DNA of 23,949 bases from a virus. This document shows positions 17,101 through 22,965 of the stretch, piece by piece. The notes beneath the pieces were generated by a model that ran no database searches, had not been told where the DNA came from, and saw only the letters and a program-made list of their open reading frames with translations. A program made the translations under genes and the position numbers. Position 1 is the first letter of the stretch. Each line of letters opens with the position of its first letter. The stretch is taken from positions 1-23,949 of IMG/VR virus record IMGVR_UViG_3300025771_000186. One strand, given 5' to 3'.

Positions 17101-18681
17101 TCTTCTCGTTTTGCAATAGAATTAGCCGGTAGAAGCACCAGTTACGCTGATCCAAACATTCCTGCAATTGGATTTATTGTTGGGCAGTTAAATAATGATA
17201 ATGATTACGACATTGTATTCTATAACCATAGTACAGGTACAAGCGAAGTAGTATTAGAAGTAGGTCAAGTAGATGTTAGCACTACAGATACAGACATTTA
17301 TATAAGAACAATACAGTATGCTGAAATTTCGGCTACAGGACATATTAGTGATGGTTCTATTACAACTTATGGAGGAGATAATGCTTCAACAACTGAACCG
17401 GCCAATTACGTAGCAGCTACAGAAGTTACAGTATGGAACTCAGGAAACGACGGGTCAGGTTCCGGATTAGATGCTGACTTGTTGGATGGTAATCACGCAT
17501 CAGCATTTGCACTGTCTTCACACACACACGACGACAGGTACTACACTGAGACAGAGATAGGAAACTTCTTCTCTGGCACGACAGCGATAACAGGTTACAG
17601 TAAGACAAATTGGGATGCGGCTTACACATACTCTCAGGTAGGGCATCTGCCACTTACAGCCGGGTCAAGTTATCCTTTGACAGGAGCTTTACACTTTGGG
17701 GATGATTATAATTATATAGAAAAAAATGCAAGCTCTGATATGCTAATGGTAGCAAATAGGCATATTACATTTTCAGATGTAATAAGCGGTGTTGTTAACG
17801 AAAGAATGCGTATTGAAGAAGGCGGCAACGTTGGGATTAATGAAACTAACCCGTCTCAAAAACTACACGTCAATGGTAATGCAAGAGTCACAGGATTTTA
17901 CTATGACTCAACCAATTCAGCGGGTACGCCTGGATATGTATTAAGCTCAACTTCTGGTGGCACTGAGTGGGTTACAGCGGATTCTGTTATAAGTTATAAA
18001 TGGTATGCAGTGTCTGACGGCGGTTTAGCATCTGCTAGTATTAGCAATAGCACGTCTCTTGACTTCCAAGGCGGGACAGGTATATCTACCTCAACAAGCG
18101 GTTCTGGATCTGCCTACACAATTGAATTTACAAATACAGATAGAGGTTCGGCACAAAATATATTTAAAAATGTTGCGGGGCCAACAGGACAACCCACGAT
18201 TGTTGCAGCATCAAACAACGATACTGTAACGCTTAAAGACGATAGGTTTATAACTATAACAACAAACAACAGTACTAAGACTGCTCAGTTTTCTCCAAAA
18301 GCGTTAGAGGTTTGTGATTTTGTTTTAGCATTCAAATCGCCATCAGCGCAGACAAATTATTTAGTGTGGGTAAATGGTTCTTACCAAAGCACAACAGGCC
18401 TTGAGACATATAAGACAGCCTTGTACGCAGGGGAGATTGACGTGGTTAAAATAATATCAGATGTTACAGTATCAGGTGTATATATAGATGTATACGAAAC
18501 AGGAGCACCTACAACGCCGATATGGTCATCTGGTAGTACTAACTTGACAGCAAACACGCTTATGTCGTTTTCGCCATCAGGTGCCACGTTCTCATCAAGC
18601 GATCAGCTATATGCAACTATAGCGATACCGACAAGCGCAACCGTAGTTTATAGATTAGATTTTGGACTTTTATATAGTTAA
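14164..18681 (+). CDS. Second large modular tail fibre with 9 diverged GNVGIGTTSP repeats
   Basis: A 1505-residue fibre protein whose ATG directly follows the stop of the previous gene. After a short unique start (MSKKYITDVIKIDGQLLDGN), residues 24-66 are paralogous to the middle of the 2318-residue fibre. Nine repeats follow, less uniform than upstream: forms include GNVGIGETNP, NKVGIGTTNP, GRVGIGTDNP, GYVGIGTTDP and GNVGINETNP. Between repeat 8 and repeat 9 is a different architecture: ALTNITQHTDPKYLRSDASD, a beta-rich domain (about 970-1070), then GSGLDADLLDGNHASAFALS and SHTHDDRYYTETE, which are classic tail-fibre repeat motifs. The last 180 residues form a unique C-terminal tip domain (from about KALEVCDFVLAFKSPSAQTN to RLDFGLLYS) that may bind the receptor. 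No S74 chaperone domain is seen. It probably assembles with, or alternates with, the upstream fibre. Confidence 0.9.
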   Translation: MSKKYITDVIKIDGQLLDGNGSAGTSGQVLSSTGTATDWVSLSEISGVDGTGTANTVAMWSDSDTITDAPITISGNDATFSGSVTAANLFLGSSSVRVSPGGSGELGLNYNTGATGSLVWYAGTTSSKFSVTNAGNATFAGTIAVQGTGDSYFTGNVGIGETNPLEKLHVNGGNVLIQGGPSTTSQSELGFTNAFDTAFIRSRYTNPSATTETYLAFHTNTAGDNNGTVAEQMRIAGNKVGIGTTNPSYKLDVKGGGGFNDILNLSGAQPRFLLIETDTTDTNYEILVSGGTLFFRTTNDAITSFSNKLSLTQAGVLTLNGYGAGILTTNASGQVSVDTTTYIPTTDYNDFVNVAGDTMTGVLTILNSSDPKLILQTSPGDSSDWNYINFVGRDTVRDGYIGTEFSGDMRVYSDKNTSSVELTANGIILNGGDVGIGATSPENKLHVQQPSAYTGIHTTAGIRVKSDAASSIGSYHGTIALSRGTGSVAISAVQEATDSDVMGMAFFTHPSATGGDASVEQMRIDADGNVGIGTTSIDEKLHLYNNGDVGIRLQNQADTSGNTWRLWQDNWNGASSFTFNIDYGSTNIITALTNGRVGIGTDNPGARLQIAGSDSFNALKITDSGNGDGFKVSSVTTQGTYIQAYDASHVQTIKLDARTDNGTRHTYFNGGGYVGIGTTDPQEKLHVNGNLGLGTSPTIKWTSNTLRFEPFGDYIPVVVLGGTTSYAPRFEIKNAGDAATVVMLDGSGNSYINTGNVGIGTASPGEKLTVNGAIVWQGALVSSQTNSGVLDRSGNDLRIRAYGATAGTGNLVFRTGGGGGSVDSEAMRIDSSGDVGINETNPSQKLHVSGNLRVTGFYYDSTNSAGTTGQVLRVTSGGTGWDTLTASDVGAATTSHTHAAADITSGTFADARIALTNITQHTDPKYLRSDASDTASELITFQKGISQDGNAKFYTWRALNNTSDTSNQYYRIARITSTQSSRFAIELAGRSTSYADPNIPAIGFIVGQLNNDNDYDIVFYNHSTGTSEVVLEVGQVDVSTTDTDIYIRTIQYAEISATGHISDGSITTYGGDNASTTEPANYVAATEVTVWNSGNDGSGSGLDADLLDGNHASAFALSSHTHDDRYYTETEIGNFFSGTTAITGYSKTNWDAAYTYSQVGHLPLTAGSSYPLTGALHFGDDYNYIEKNASSDMLMVANRHITFSDVISGVVNERMRIEEGGNVGINETNPSQKLHVNGNARVTGFYYDSTNSAGTPGYVLSSTSGGTEWVTADSVISYKWYAVSDGGLASASISNSTSLDFQGGTGISTSTSGSGSAYTIEFTNTDRGSAQNIFKNVAGPTGQPTIVAASNNDTVTLKDDRFITITTNNSTKTAQFSPKALEVCDFVLAFKSPSAQTNYLVWVNGSYQSTTGLETYKTALYAGEIDVVKIISDVTVSGVYIDVYETGAPTTPIWSSGSTNLTANTLMSFSPSGATFSSSDQLYATIAIPTSATVVYRLDFGLLYS
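14233..14361 (+). repeat. Inter-gene paralogous segment, copy at the start of the 1505-residue fibre
   Basis: Partner of the segment at 11176-11304. It includes the third copy of the DGTGTAN...WSDxDTIT module. Because it sits right after the first 23 residues of the new gene, the second fibre may have been founded by duplication of a block of the first one, or the two may share a pool of modules. Confidence 0.88.
14626..17853 (+). repeat. Array of nine diverged GNVGIG-type repeats
   Basis: Copies begin near 14626, 14875, 15457, 15745, 15946, 16177, 16426, 16660 and 17824. The core VGI is kept in all nine, and GIG in seven; the last two read VGINETNP. Where the second residue is Asn it is again AAC. 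Spacing is again a multiple of three but more irregular, with a gap of more than 1.1 kb between the last two copies that holds LDGNHASAF and SHTHDDRY-type fibre motifs. Confidence 0.9.
16660..16785 (+). repeat. Duplicated NETNPSQKLHV...FYYDSTNSAGT block, copy 1
   Basis: It encodes GDVGINETNPSQKLHVSGNL, then RVTGFYYDSTNSAGTTGQVL. The second copy is at 17824-17949. The 35 bases at 16669-16703 are identical to 17833-17867, and the rest is near-identical, so this is the most recent-looking duplication in the fibre region. A more distant relative (YYDSNNSPGTSGQVL) lies near 11152. Confidence 0.9.
17824..17949 (+). repeat. Duplicated NETNPSQKLHV...FYYDSTNSAGT block, copy 2
   Basis: Partner of the block at 16660-16785. 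It encodes GNVGINETNPSQKLHVNGNA, then RVTGFYYDSTNSAGTPGYVL. It lies directly before the unique C-terminal tip region, so the two copies bracket the TNITQHTDPKYL to RYYTETE part of the fibre. Confidence 0.9.
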
Positions 18682-18686
18682 TAAAT

Positions 18687-19028
18687 ATGGTAACATTTAA
18701 TTGGGACTGCACAACCGTTGAGGTTATGCTAACAGAGGGAGACTTAAACAACGTTGTGTATAACGTAGAGTGGATACTTACGGGAATATCGGATCAGCTT
18801 GATACCGAAGGAGAACCGTACACCGCATTTGCTGAAGGACAGCAAAAATTAAACACAAGTAACATTACTGAATTCATTTCGTTCAATGACTTGACAAATG
18901 AAATAGTTACGCAATGGGTGAAGGATGCTATGGGGCCAACACACGTGTCTATCCAGGAATCTAATGTTAGAAATAATATTGAGGCTCAGATAAATCCTGT
19001 GACAGCCGTGATGAAAATACAAAATTAA
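18687..19028 (+). CDS. Small virion-type protein, first of a tandem paralogous pair
   Basis: This 113-residue acidic protein has no cysteine-rich, membrane or catalytic motif. It begins TFNWDC at 3-8, followed by a beta pattern (VVYNVEWILTGISDQLD) and a C-terminal half with a helix (DLTNEIVTQWVKDAMG). It aligns without gaps to the next gene, about half of positions identical by my count. Proteins with this FNWDC...VVYNVxWxLTG pattern occur, from memory, next to fibre and structural genes of marine phages, but I cannot name a function. The gene follows the large fibre by 5 bases. A role as a minor virion protein or fibre chaperone is inferred from position. Confidence 0.8.
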   Translation: MVTFNWDCTTVEVMLTEGDLNNVVYNVEWILTGISDQLDTEGEPYTAFAEGQQKLNTSNITEFISFNDLTNEIVTQWVKDAMGPTHVSIQESNVRNNIEAQINPVTAVMKIQN

Positions 19029-19070
19029 TAACTATCTTTACAAATAATTTTAACCTTAAAAAAAACAAAA

Positions 19071-19412
19071 ATGACAACTTTTAATTGGGATTGTAGAACA
19101 GTGGATGTATATCCAACAAGCGGCGACAACACAGATGTAGTATACAACGTGCATTGGCGCTTAACAGGTGTATCTGATCAGCTAGACGCGAATGATAATC
19201 CGTATTCGGCTACTGTAATTGGAACACAAACATTAAGTACAGAGGAGATTGTAGACTTTGTACCATTTGAAGACCTAACTCACGAACAAATTGTAACTTG
19301 GGTACAAGATGCAATTGGAGCTGAGCAGGTAACTCAAATGGAAGACAATGTAAATAATCAAATTGATAGCTTAATTACACCAACGTCTGTTACCAAAACT
19401 ATTGAATTGTAG
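19071..19412 (+). CDS. Small virion-type protein, second of a tandem paralogous pair
   Basis: Also 113 residues and collinear with its upstream neighbour. Shared elements are TFNWDC, VVYNVxWxLTG, SDQLD, PYxA, DLTxE and WVxDAxG. It differs mainly in charged surface positions and at the C-terminus. A 42-base A-rich gap precedes it (19029-19070), one of the longest non-coding gaps here, giving an A-rich leader just before ATG. Tandem duplication with divergence to about half identity suggests two related but distinct jobs, for example two positions in the same virion structure. The function is unknown. Confidence 0.82.
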   Translation: MTTFNWDCRTVDVYPTSGDNTDVVYNVHWRLTGVSDQLDANDNPYSATVIGTQTLSTEEIVDFVPFEDLTHEQIVTWVQDAIGAEQVTQMEDNVNNQIDSLITPTSVTKTIEL

Positions 19413-19435
19413 TAACATTCTTAAAAAACAAGTGA

Positions 19436-19454
19436 TTAATTAATATGTAATTAA
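19436..19454. other. AT-only inverted repeat in the leader of the coiled-coil gene
   Basis: The arms TTAATTA (19436-19442) and TAATTAA (19448-19454) are perfect inverted complements around a 5-base loop, in the 58-base gap 19413-19470. The hairpin is short and has no G-C pair, so it is weak as a terminator. It could be an operator-like site or chance in AT-rich DNA. Nothing else is recognised in this gap apart from an A-rich leader. Confidence 0.2.
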
Positions 19455-19470
19455 ATCAAATCAAAAAATT

Positions 19471-19734
19471 ATGAGCAAAGCAGAAAAAATTTCAGAAGAA
19501 CAATTACAAAAGCTTCAAGAATTTGTGAGCGTAGTTAACAAAGCCCAGAATGAACTTGGTGGTATTGAAATGCAAAAACATTCTTTATTGCATCAAATTG
19601 CCGCTGTTCAAGAAGACTTTGGTAAATTCCAAAAAGAACTTGAAGATGAGTATGGTAAAGTTTCAATCAGTATTGAAGACGGTAGTCTAAAACCACTTGA
19701 AGAAGAAACTGATGAAGCTAATTCGGAAGATTAG
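19471..19734 (+). CDS. Small acidic coiled-coil protein
   Basis: An 87-residue protein. Residues 5-62 are a continuous heptad-like helix (EEQLQKLQEFVSVVNKAQNE through to AVQEDFGKFQKELEDEYG). A short beta element follows (KVSISIEDGSLKPL), then a highly acidic tail (EEETDEANSED). The arrangement helix + 'SIEDGSL' is familiar from small proteins near terminase genes of several environmental phages, but I cannot attach a function. Its ATG follows an A-rich leader that shares an 11-base string with the leader of groEL. It is likely oligomeric and could be a scaffold- or fibre-associated protein; this is inference. Confidence 0.8.
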   Translation: MSKAEKISEEQLQKLQEFVSVVNKAQNELGGIEMQKHSLLHQIAAVQEDFGKFQKELEDEYGKVSISIEDGSLKPLEEETDEANSED

Positions 19735-19762
19735 TATAGGTAAAGATTATAAGATAGATGCA

Positions 19763-19930
19763 ATGCATTACTCCGTAGGCCAAGAGGTTTACGGAGGGCA
19801 TTGTATCTGTAATATAATTGAGGAAGAAGAAAAGTATTCCATATACATAGAAAAAAACAAAGAAGTTATTCTTTGGAAAGACTTTAATAAAAATATGGGT
19901 ATTGCCGTAGAGTATAATTTAGATTATTAA
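19763..19930 (+). CDS. Small conserved-looking phage protein, YGGHCICNI type
   Basis: I chose the ATG at 19763 (55 residues) because it leaves a normal 28-base gap after the previous gene. The ATG at 19697 would overlap that gene by 38 bases and add a lysine-rich leader (MKKKLMKLIRKISIG) unlike the rest. The protein (MHYSVGQEVYGGHCICNIIE and onward) looks like a small SH3- or KOW-like beta barrel: GxEVYGG, several short strands, then SIYIEKNKEVILWKDFNKNM and EYNLDY. Similar small proteins precede terminase genes in other Bacteroidota phages, from memory. The function is unknown. Its stop overlaps the next start by one base. Confidence 0.7.
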   Translation: MHYSVGQEVYGGHCICNIIEEEEKYSIYIEKNKEVILWKDFNKNMGIAVEYNLDY

Positions 19931-20523
19931 TGAGAAGTCTATATAATTTTATTGTAACACCAAAAGGTGATCGTACTACAAGTAAAACAGAAATAGACGG
20001 CAAAGAATTAATGCTAAATACAGAATTGCAAAATCATCAATATGTAAATCGTATTGGTGTTGTAATTGGCTCACCTATTATTGGAGAAACAGAAATAAAG
20101 CCTGGCGACGAAGTAATTGTACATCACAATGTTTTTAGAAGATTTTACGATGTACGTGGTAAAGAAAAAAACAGCAGCAGCTATTTTGAAGAAGGAATGT
20201 ACTTTGTAACTCCAGATCAATTATATGCGCATAAACCACCTGGTAGTATTTGGCAACCAACAGAAGGGTTTTATTTTGTAAAGCCACTAAAAAATAATGA
20301 AACGTTTGCTACAGATAAAGAAATAATTGGCAAAGGTGTTATAAAATTTGGCGATGAAAATCTACCGCCTGGCACATTAGTTGGCTTTAGACCAGGGTCT
20401 GAATATGAGTTTATCATAGACAACGAAAGACTATACCGTGTGCCACTACAATCTATTACAATTAAATATGAATATCAAGGAGACGAAGAAGAGTATAATC
20501 CAAGCTGGACATCGGGCAGTTGA
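19930..20523 (+). CDS. Tandem GroES-like (chaperonin-10 fold) protein
   Basis: A 197-residue protein that appears to hold two GroES-type beta barrels. In the first (about 1-100), YNFIVTPKG is the opening strand, GKELMLNTE at 24-32 lies where the GroES mobile loop GGIVL would be, RIGVVIGSPI at 41-50 matches the GxVxxVG strand, and KPGDEVIVHHNVF at 57-69 matches the VKVGDxVxF strand. DQLYA closes it. In the second (about 112-182), GFYFVKPLK opens, GKGVIKFGDENLPPGTLVGF follows, then IIDNERLYRVPLQSITIKY. No docking tripeptide is visible in the second barrel. It might be a second co-chaperonin for the phage GroEL, or a virion protein that reused the fold. It lies between small late genes and terminase. 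The fold is inferred by eye, with moderate support. Confidence 0.7.
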   Translation: MRSLYNFIVTPKGDRTTSKTEIDGKELMLNTELQNHQYVNRIGVVIGSPIIGETEIKPGDEVIVHHNVFRRFYDVRGKEKNSSSYFEEGMYFVTPDQLYAHKPPGSIWQPTEGFYFVKPLKNNETFATDKEIIGKGVIKFGDENLPPGTLVGFRPGSEYEFIIDNERLYRVPLQSITIKYEYQGDEEEYNPSWTSGS

Positions 20524-20746
20524 GGAATTAATCAAGGTGGCGGAAGAAAAAATTATAACCAATACCGAGGACGACGTTTCTGCAGATAGATTAAAAAACG
20601 CAGCGGCAACTAAAAAGCTAGCAATCTTTGATGCATTTGAAATATTAAATCGCATACAAGAAGAAGAGCGTATTTTAGAAAACAAACCTAAAGAAGACGA
20701 CACACAAAAAGCTTTTTCTGGTTTCGCCGAAAGAAGGTCTAAGTAA
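20468..20746 (+). CDS. Putative terminase small subunit
   Basis: Position just before the large terminase, with a one-base overlap, is the main evidence. The protein is helical and charged: GHRAVEELIKVAEEKIITNT, then DDVSADRLKNAAATKKLAIF, DAFEILNRIQEEE, and a basic tail (FAERRSK). Small terminases of this kind bind the packaging site as an oligomer. I chose the ATG at 20468 (92 residues, 56 bases overlapping the previous gene). An earlier in-frame ATG at 20438 would add ten residues and more overlap, and a GTG at 20537 would avoid overlap but cut the first helix. The ADRLKNAAATKKLAIFDAF core is, from memory, well conserved beside terminases of flavobacterial phages. The name is an inference from context. 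Confidence 0.7.
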   Translation: MNIKETKKSIIQAGHRAVEELIKVAEEKIITNTEDDVSADRLKNAAATKKLAIFDAFEILNRIQEEERILENKPKEDDTQKAFSGFAERRSK

Positions 20747-22965
20747 TGTACGAGCAAACGTTATTTAAAATCATAGAGCCTATAAAGCTAACCACAATTA
20801 ATAGATTAAATAAATCTAAGAAGTGGGATTATGGTTATAATAAAGAACACGACGTTATTGTAATTAGCAAGACAGGTCAGATAGGTGATATTGTAGAAAT
20901 ACAAAACCTACGTATCGCATTGCCGAAAGAGCCAAAGTGTATAGCAAAAGGCGAAAACAAATGGACGCCACAGGAGTATCCTAAGGAGCTTAAAAATATT
21001 AAGACTATATTCGACTGGGAAACATATCCGGATGAGTTTAAGGACACCTGGGGAGCTTATATTGATGAAGAGTTCACACGACGCGATGAAGGATATTGGT
21101 TTTATAGTAATAATGTACCAACTTATATAACCGGAACGCATTATATGTACTTGCAATGGAGCAAGATTGATGTAGGTAAACCGGATTATCGTGAAGCAAA
21201 CAGATTATTTTTTATATTTTGGGAAGCTTGTAAGGCGGACAGCAGGTGCTATGGCATGTGTTATCTTAAAAACCGTCGTTCTGGTTTTTCATTTATGGCT
21301 TCTGGCGAAGTTGTAAATCAAGCTACAATTACAAGTGATGCTCGTTTTGGTATATTATCTAAGTCTGGTGCCGATGCTAAAAAGATGTTTACCGACAAGG
21401 TTGTACCAATATCCGTAAACTATCCTTTTTTCTTTAAGCCAATACAAGACGGTATGGACCGTCCAAAAACAGAATTAGCATATCGCGTACCAGCTTCAAA
21501 GCTAACGCGTAAATCAATACAGTCAAAAGAACAAAGGCAACAGCTAGAAGGTCTTGATACGACAATTGACTGGAAGAACACAGGTGACAACAGTTATGAT
21601 GGTGAAAAGCTAAGACTGTTAGTGCATGACGAATCTGGTAAGTGGGAAAGACCTGACAATATATTAAACAACTGGCGTGTAACAAAAACAACACTTAGAC
21701 TTGGTTCTCGTATTATAGGTAAGTGTATGATGGGTTCAACCAGTAATGCGCTTGATAAAGGTGGTGACAATTTTAAAAAGTTGTATTATGATTCAGATGT
21801 TACCAAACGAAACGCCAATGGACAGACTCGCTCGGGATTATATTCTTTGTTCATACCTATGGAATGGAACTACGAGGGATTCATTGATACTTATGGAGTA
21901 CCTGTATTCAACACACCGGACGAACCAGTCGAAGCGCCAGATGGAACATTAATAGAAGTAGGTGTAATTGATTACTGGCAAAATGAAGTAAGTGGATTAA
22001 AATCTGATCCTGACGCGCAAAATGAATTTTATCGTCAGTTTCCGCGTACAGAAGAACACGCATTTCGTGACGAAGCAAAGAACAGTATATTTAACTTAGT
22101 TAAAATACACCAGCAAATAGATTACAACGGTGATATAAGATATAATGCGCCGACAACACGAGGAAGTTTTCAATGGAAAAATGGTGTTAAAGACAGTGAA
22201 GTAATATTTAGTCCTAACCCACAAGGTAGATTTAATATAAGCTGGGTACCACAAAGAGAATTACAAAATAAACAATTTGTAAAAAACGGATTAAAATGGC
22301 CCGGTAATGAGCACGTTGGAGCTTTTGGGTGCGACAGTTACGATATATCCGGTACAGTTGGTGGTAATGGATCAAAAGGTTCATTGCACGGACTTACAAT
22401 ATTTAGCATGGAAGATGCGCCGCCAAATACATTCTTTTTAGAATATATTGCAAGACCGCAAACAGCGGAAATGTTTTTTGAAGATGTACTTATGGCATTA
22501 GTATTTTATGGCATGCCGCTGCTCGCTGAAAATAACAAACCTAGGTTGTTATATTATTTAAAGCGCAGAGGTTACCGTGGTTATTCAATGAATAGACCAG
22601 ACAAAATTTGGAATAAGTTATCTGCTGCTGAAAAAGAAATAGGTGGTATACCAAACTCTAGTGAAGATATTAAGCAAGCGCATGCTGCTGCAATAGAATC
22701 GTATATTGAAAAACACGTAGGATTAAAAGAAGATGGTACCTATGGTACTATGTATTTTAATGATACATTAAATGATTGGGCAAGGTTTGATATAAATAAT
22801 CGAACAAAATTTGATGCTGCAATCAGTTCAGGGTTGGCAATAATGGCTTGTAATAGACATTTATACCGACCAGTTGGTGAAATACAAACGCAAAAGTTAA
22901 ATATAAATATAGGCCGGTATAATAATAACGGTGGAAGATCAAAAATAATAGAGCATTATGGCTGA
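20746..22965 (+). CDS. terL: Terminase large subunit (packaging ATPase-nuclease)
   Basis: A 739-residue, long form of the phage DNA-packaging motor. The N-terminal ATPase has an atypical Walker A at 175-182 (KNRRSGFS), then Walker B LLVHDE with D295-E296. The C-terminal RNase H-like nuclease starts with AFGCDSYD at 526-533 (D530 the likely first metal ligand), a possible second acid in LLAENNKPRLLYYLKRRG, and a final acid in TKFDAAISSGLAIMA. The enzyme translocates DNA into the prohead through the portal and cuts concatemers. The segment GYWFYSNNVPTYITGTHYMY and the block SKSGADAKKMFTDKVVPISV resemble, from memory, TerL of crAss-like and other Bacteroidota phages. Its ATG is inside the stop of the putative small subunit, and its stop overlaps the portal start by 8 bases. 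Confidence 0.95.
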   Translation: MYEQTLFKIIEPIKLTTINRLNKSKKWDYGYNKEHDVIVISKTGQIGDIVEIQNLRIALPKEPKCIAKGENKWTPQEYPKELKNIKTIFDWETYPDEFKDTWGAYIDEEFTRRDEGYWFYSNNVPTYITGTHYMYLQWSKIDVGKPDYREANRLFFIFWEACKADSRCYGMCYLKNRRSGFSFMASGEVVNQATITSDARFGILSKSGADAKKMFTDKVVPISVNYPFFFKPIQDGMDRPKTELAYRVPASKLTRKSIQSKEQRQQLEGLDTTIDWKNTGDNSYDGEKLRLLVHDESGKWERPDNILNNWRVTKTTLRLGSRIIGKCMMGSTSNALDKGGDNFKKLYYDSDVTKRNANGQTRSGLYSLFIPMEWNYEGFIDTYGVPVFNTPDEPVEAPDGTLIEVGVIDYWQNEVSGLKSDPDAQNEFYRQFPRTEEHAFRDEAKNSIFNLVKIHQQIDYNGDIRYNAPTTRGSFQWKNGVKDSEVIFSPNPQGRFNISWVPQRELQNKQFVKNGLKWPGNEHVGAFGCDSYDISGTVGGNGSKGSLHGLTIFSMEDAPPNTFFLEYIARPQTAEMFFEDVLMALVFYGMPLLAENNKPRLLYYLKRRGYRGYSMNRPDKIWNKLSAAEKEIGGIPNSSEDIKQAHAAAIESYIEKHVGLKEDGTYGTMYFNDTLNDWARFDINNRTKFDAAISSGLAIMACNRHLYRPVGEIQTQKLNINIGRYNNNGGRSKIIEHYG

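Noticed and set aside
7207-18681. Diversity-generating retroelement acting on the fibres
   Set aside because: No reverse transcriptase, template repeat or adenine-biased variable region was seen in the window; the variation is modular, not point-like.
19029-19070. Bacteroidota-type promoter (TAnnTTTG box) before the second 113-residue gene
   Set aside because: TATCTTTA is only a partial match and no TTG element lies at the right distance upstream.
19697-19930. Longer 77-residue version of the small protein before the tandem GroES-like gene
   Set aside because: It needs 38 bases of overlap with the coiled-coil gene and adds a lysine-rich leader; the ATG at 19763 fits spacing and the beta-rich start better.
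21746-21952. 68-residue + strand open frame inside terL
   Set aside because: It lies inside the terminase gene in another frame and has no recognisable features.
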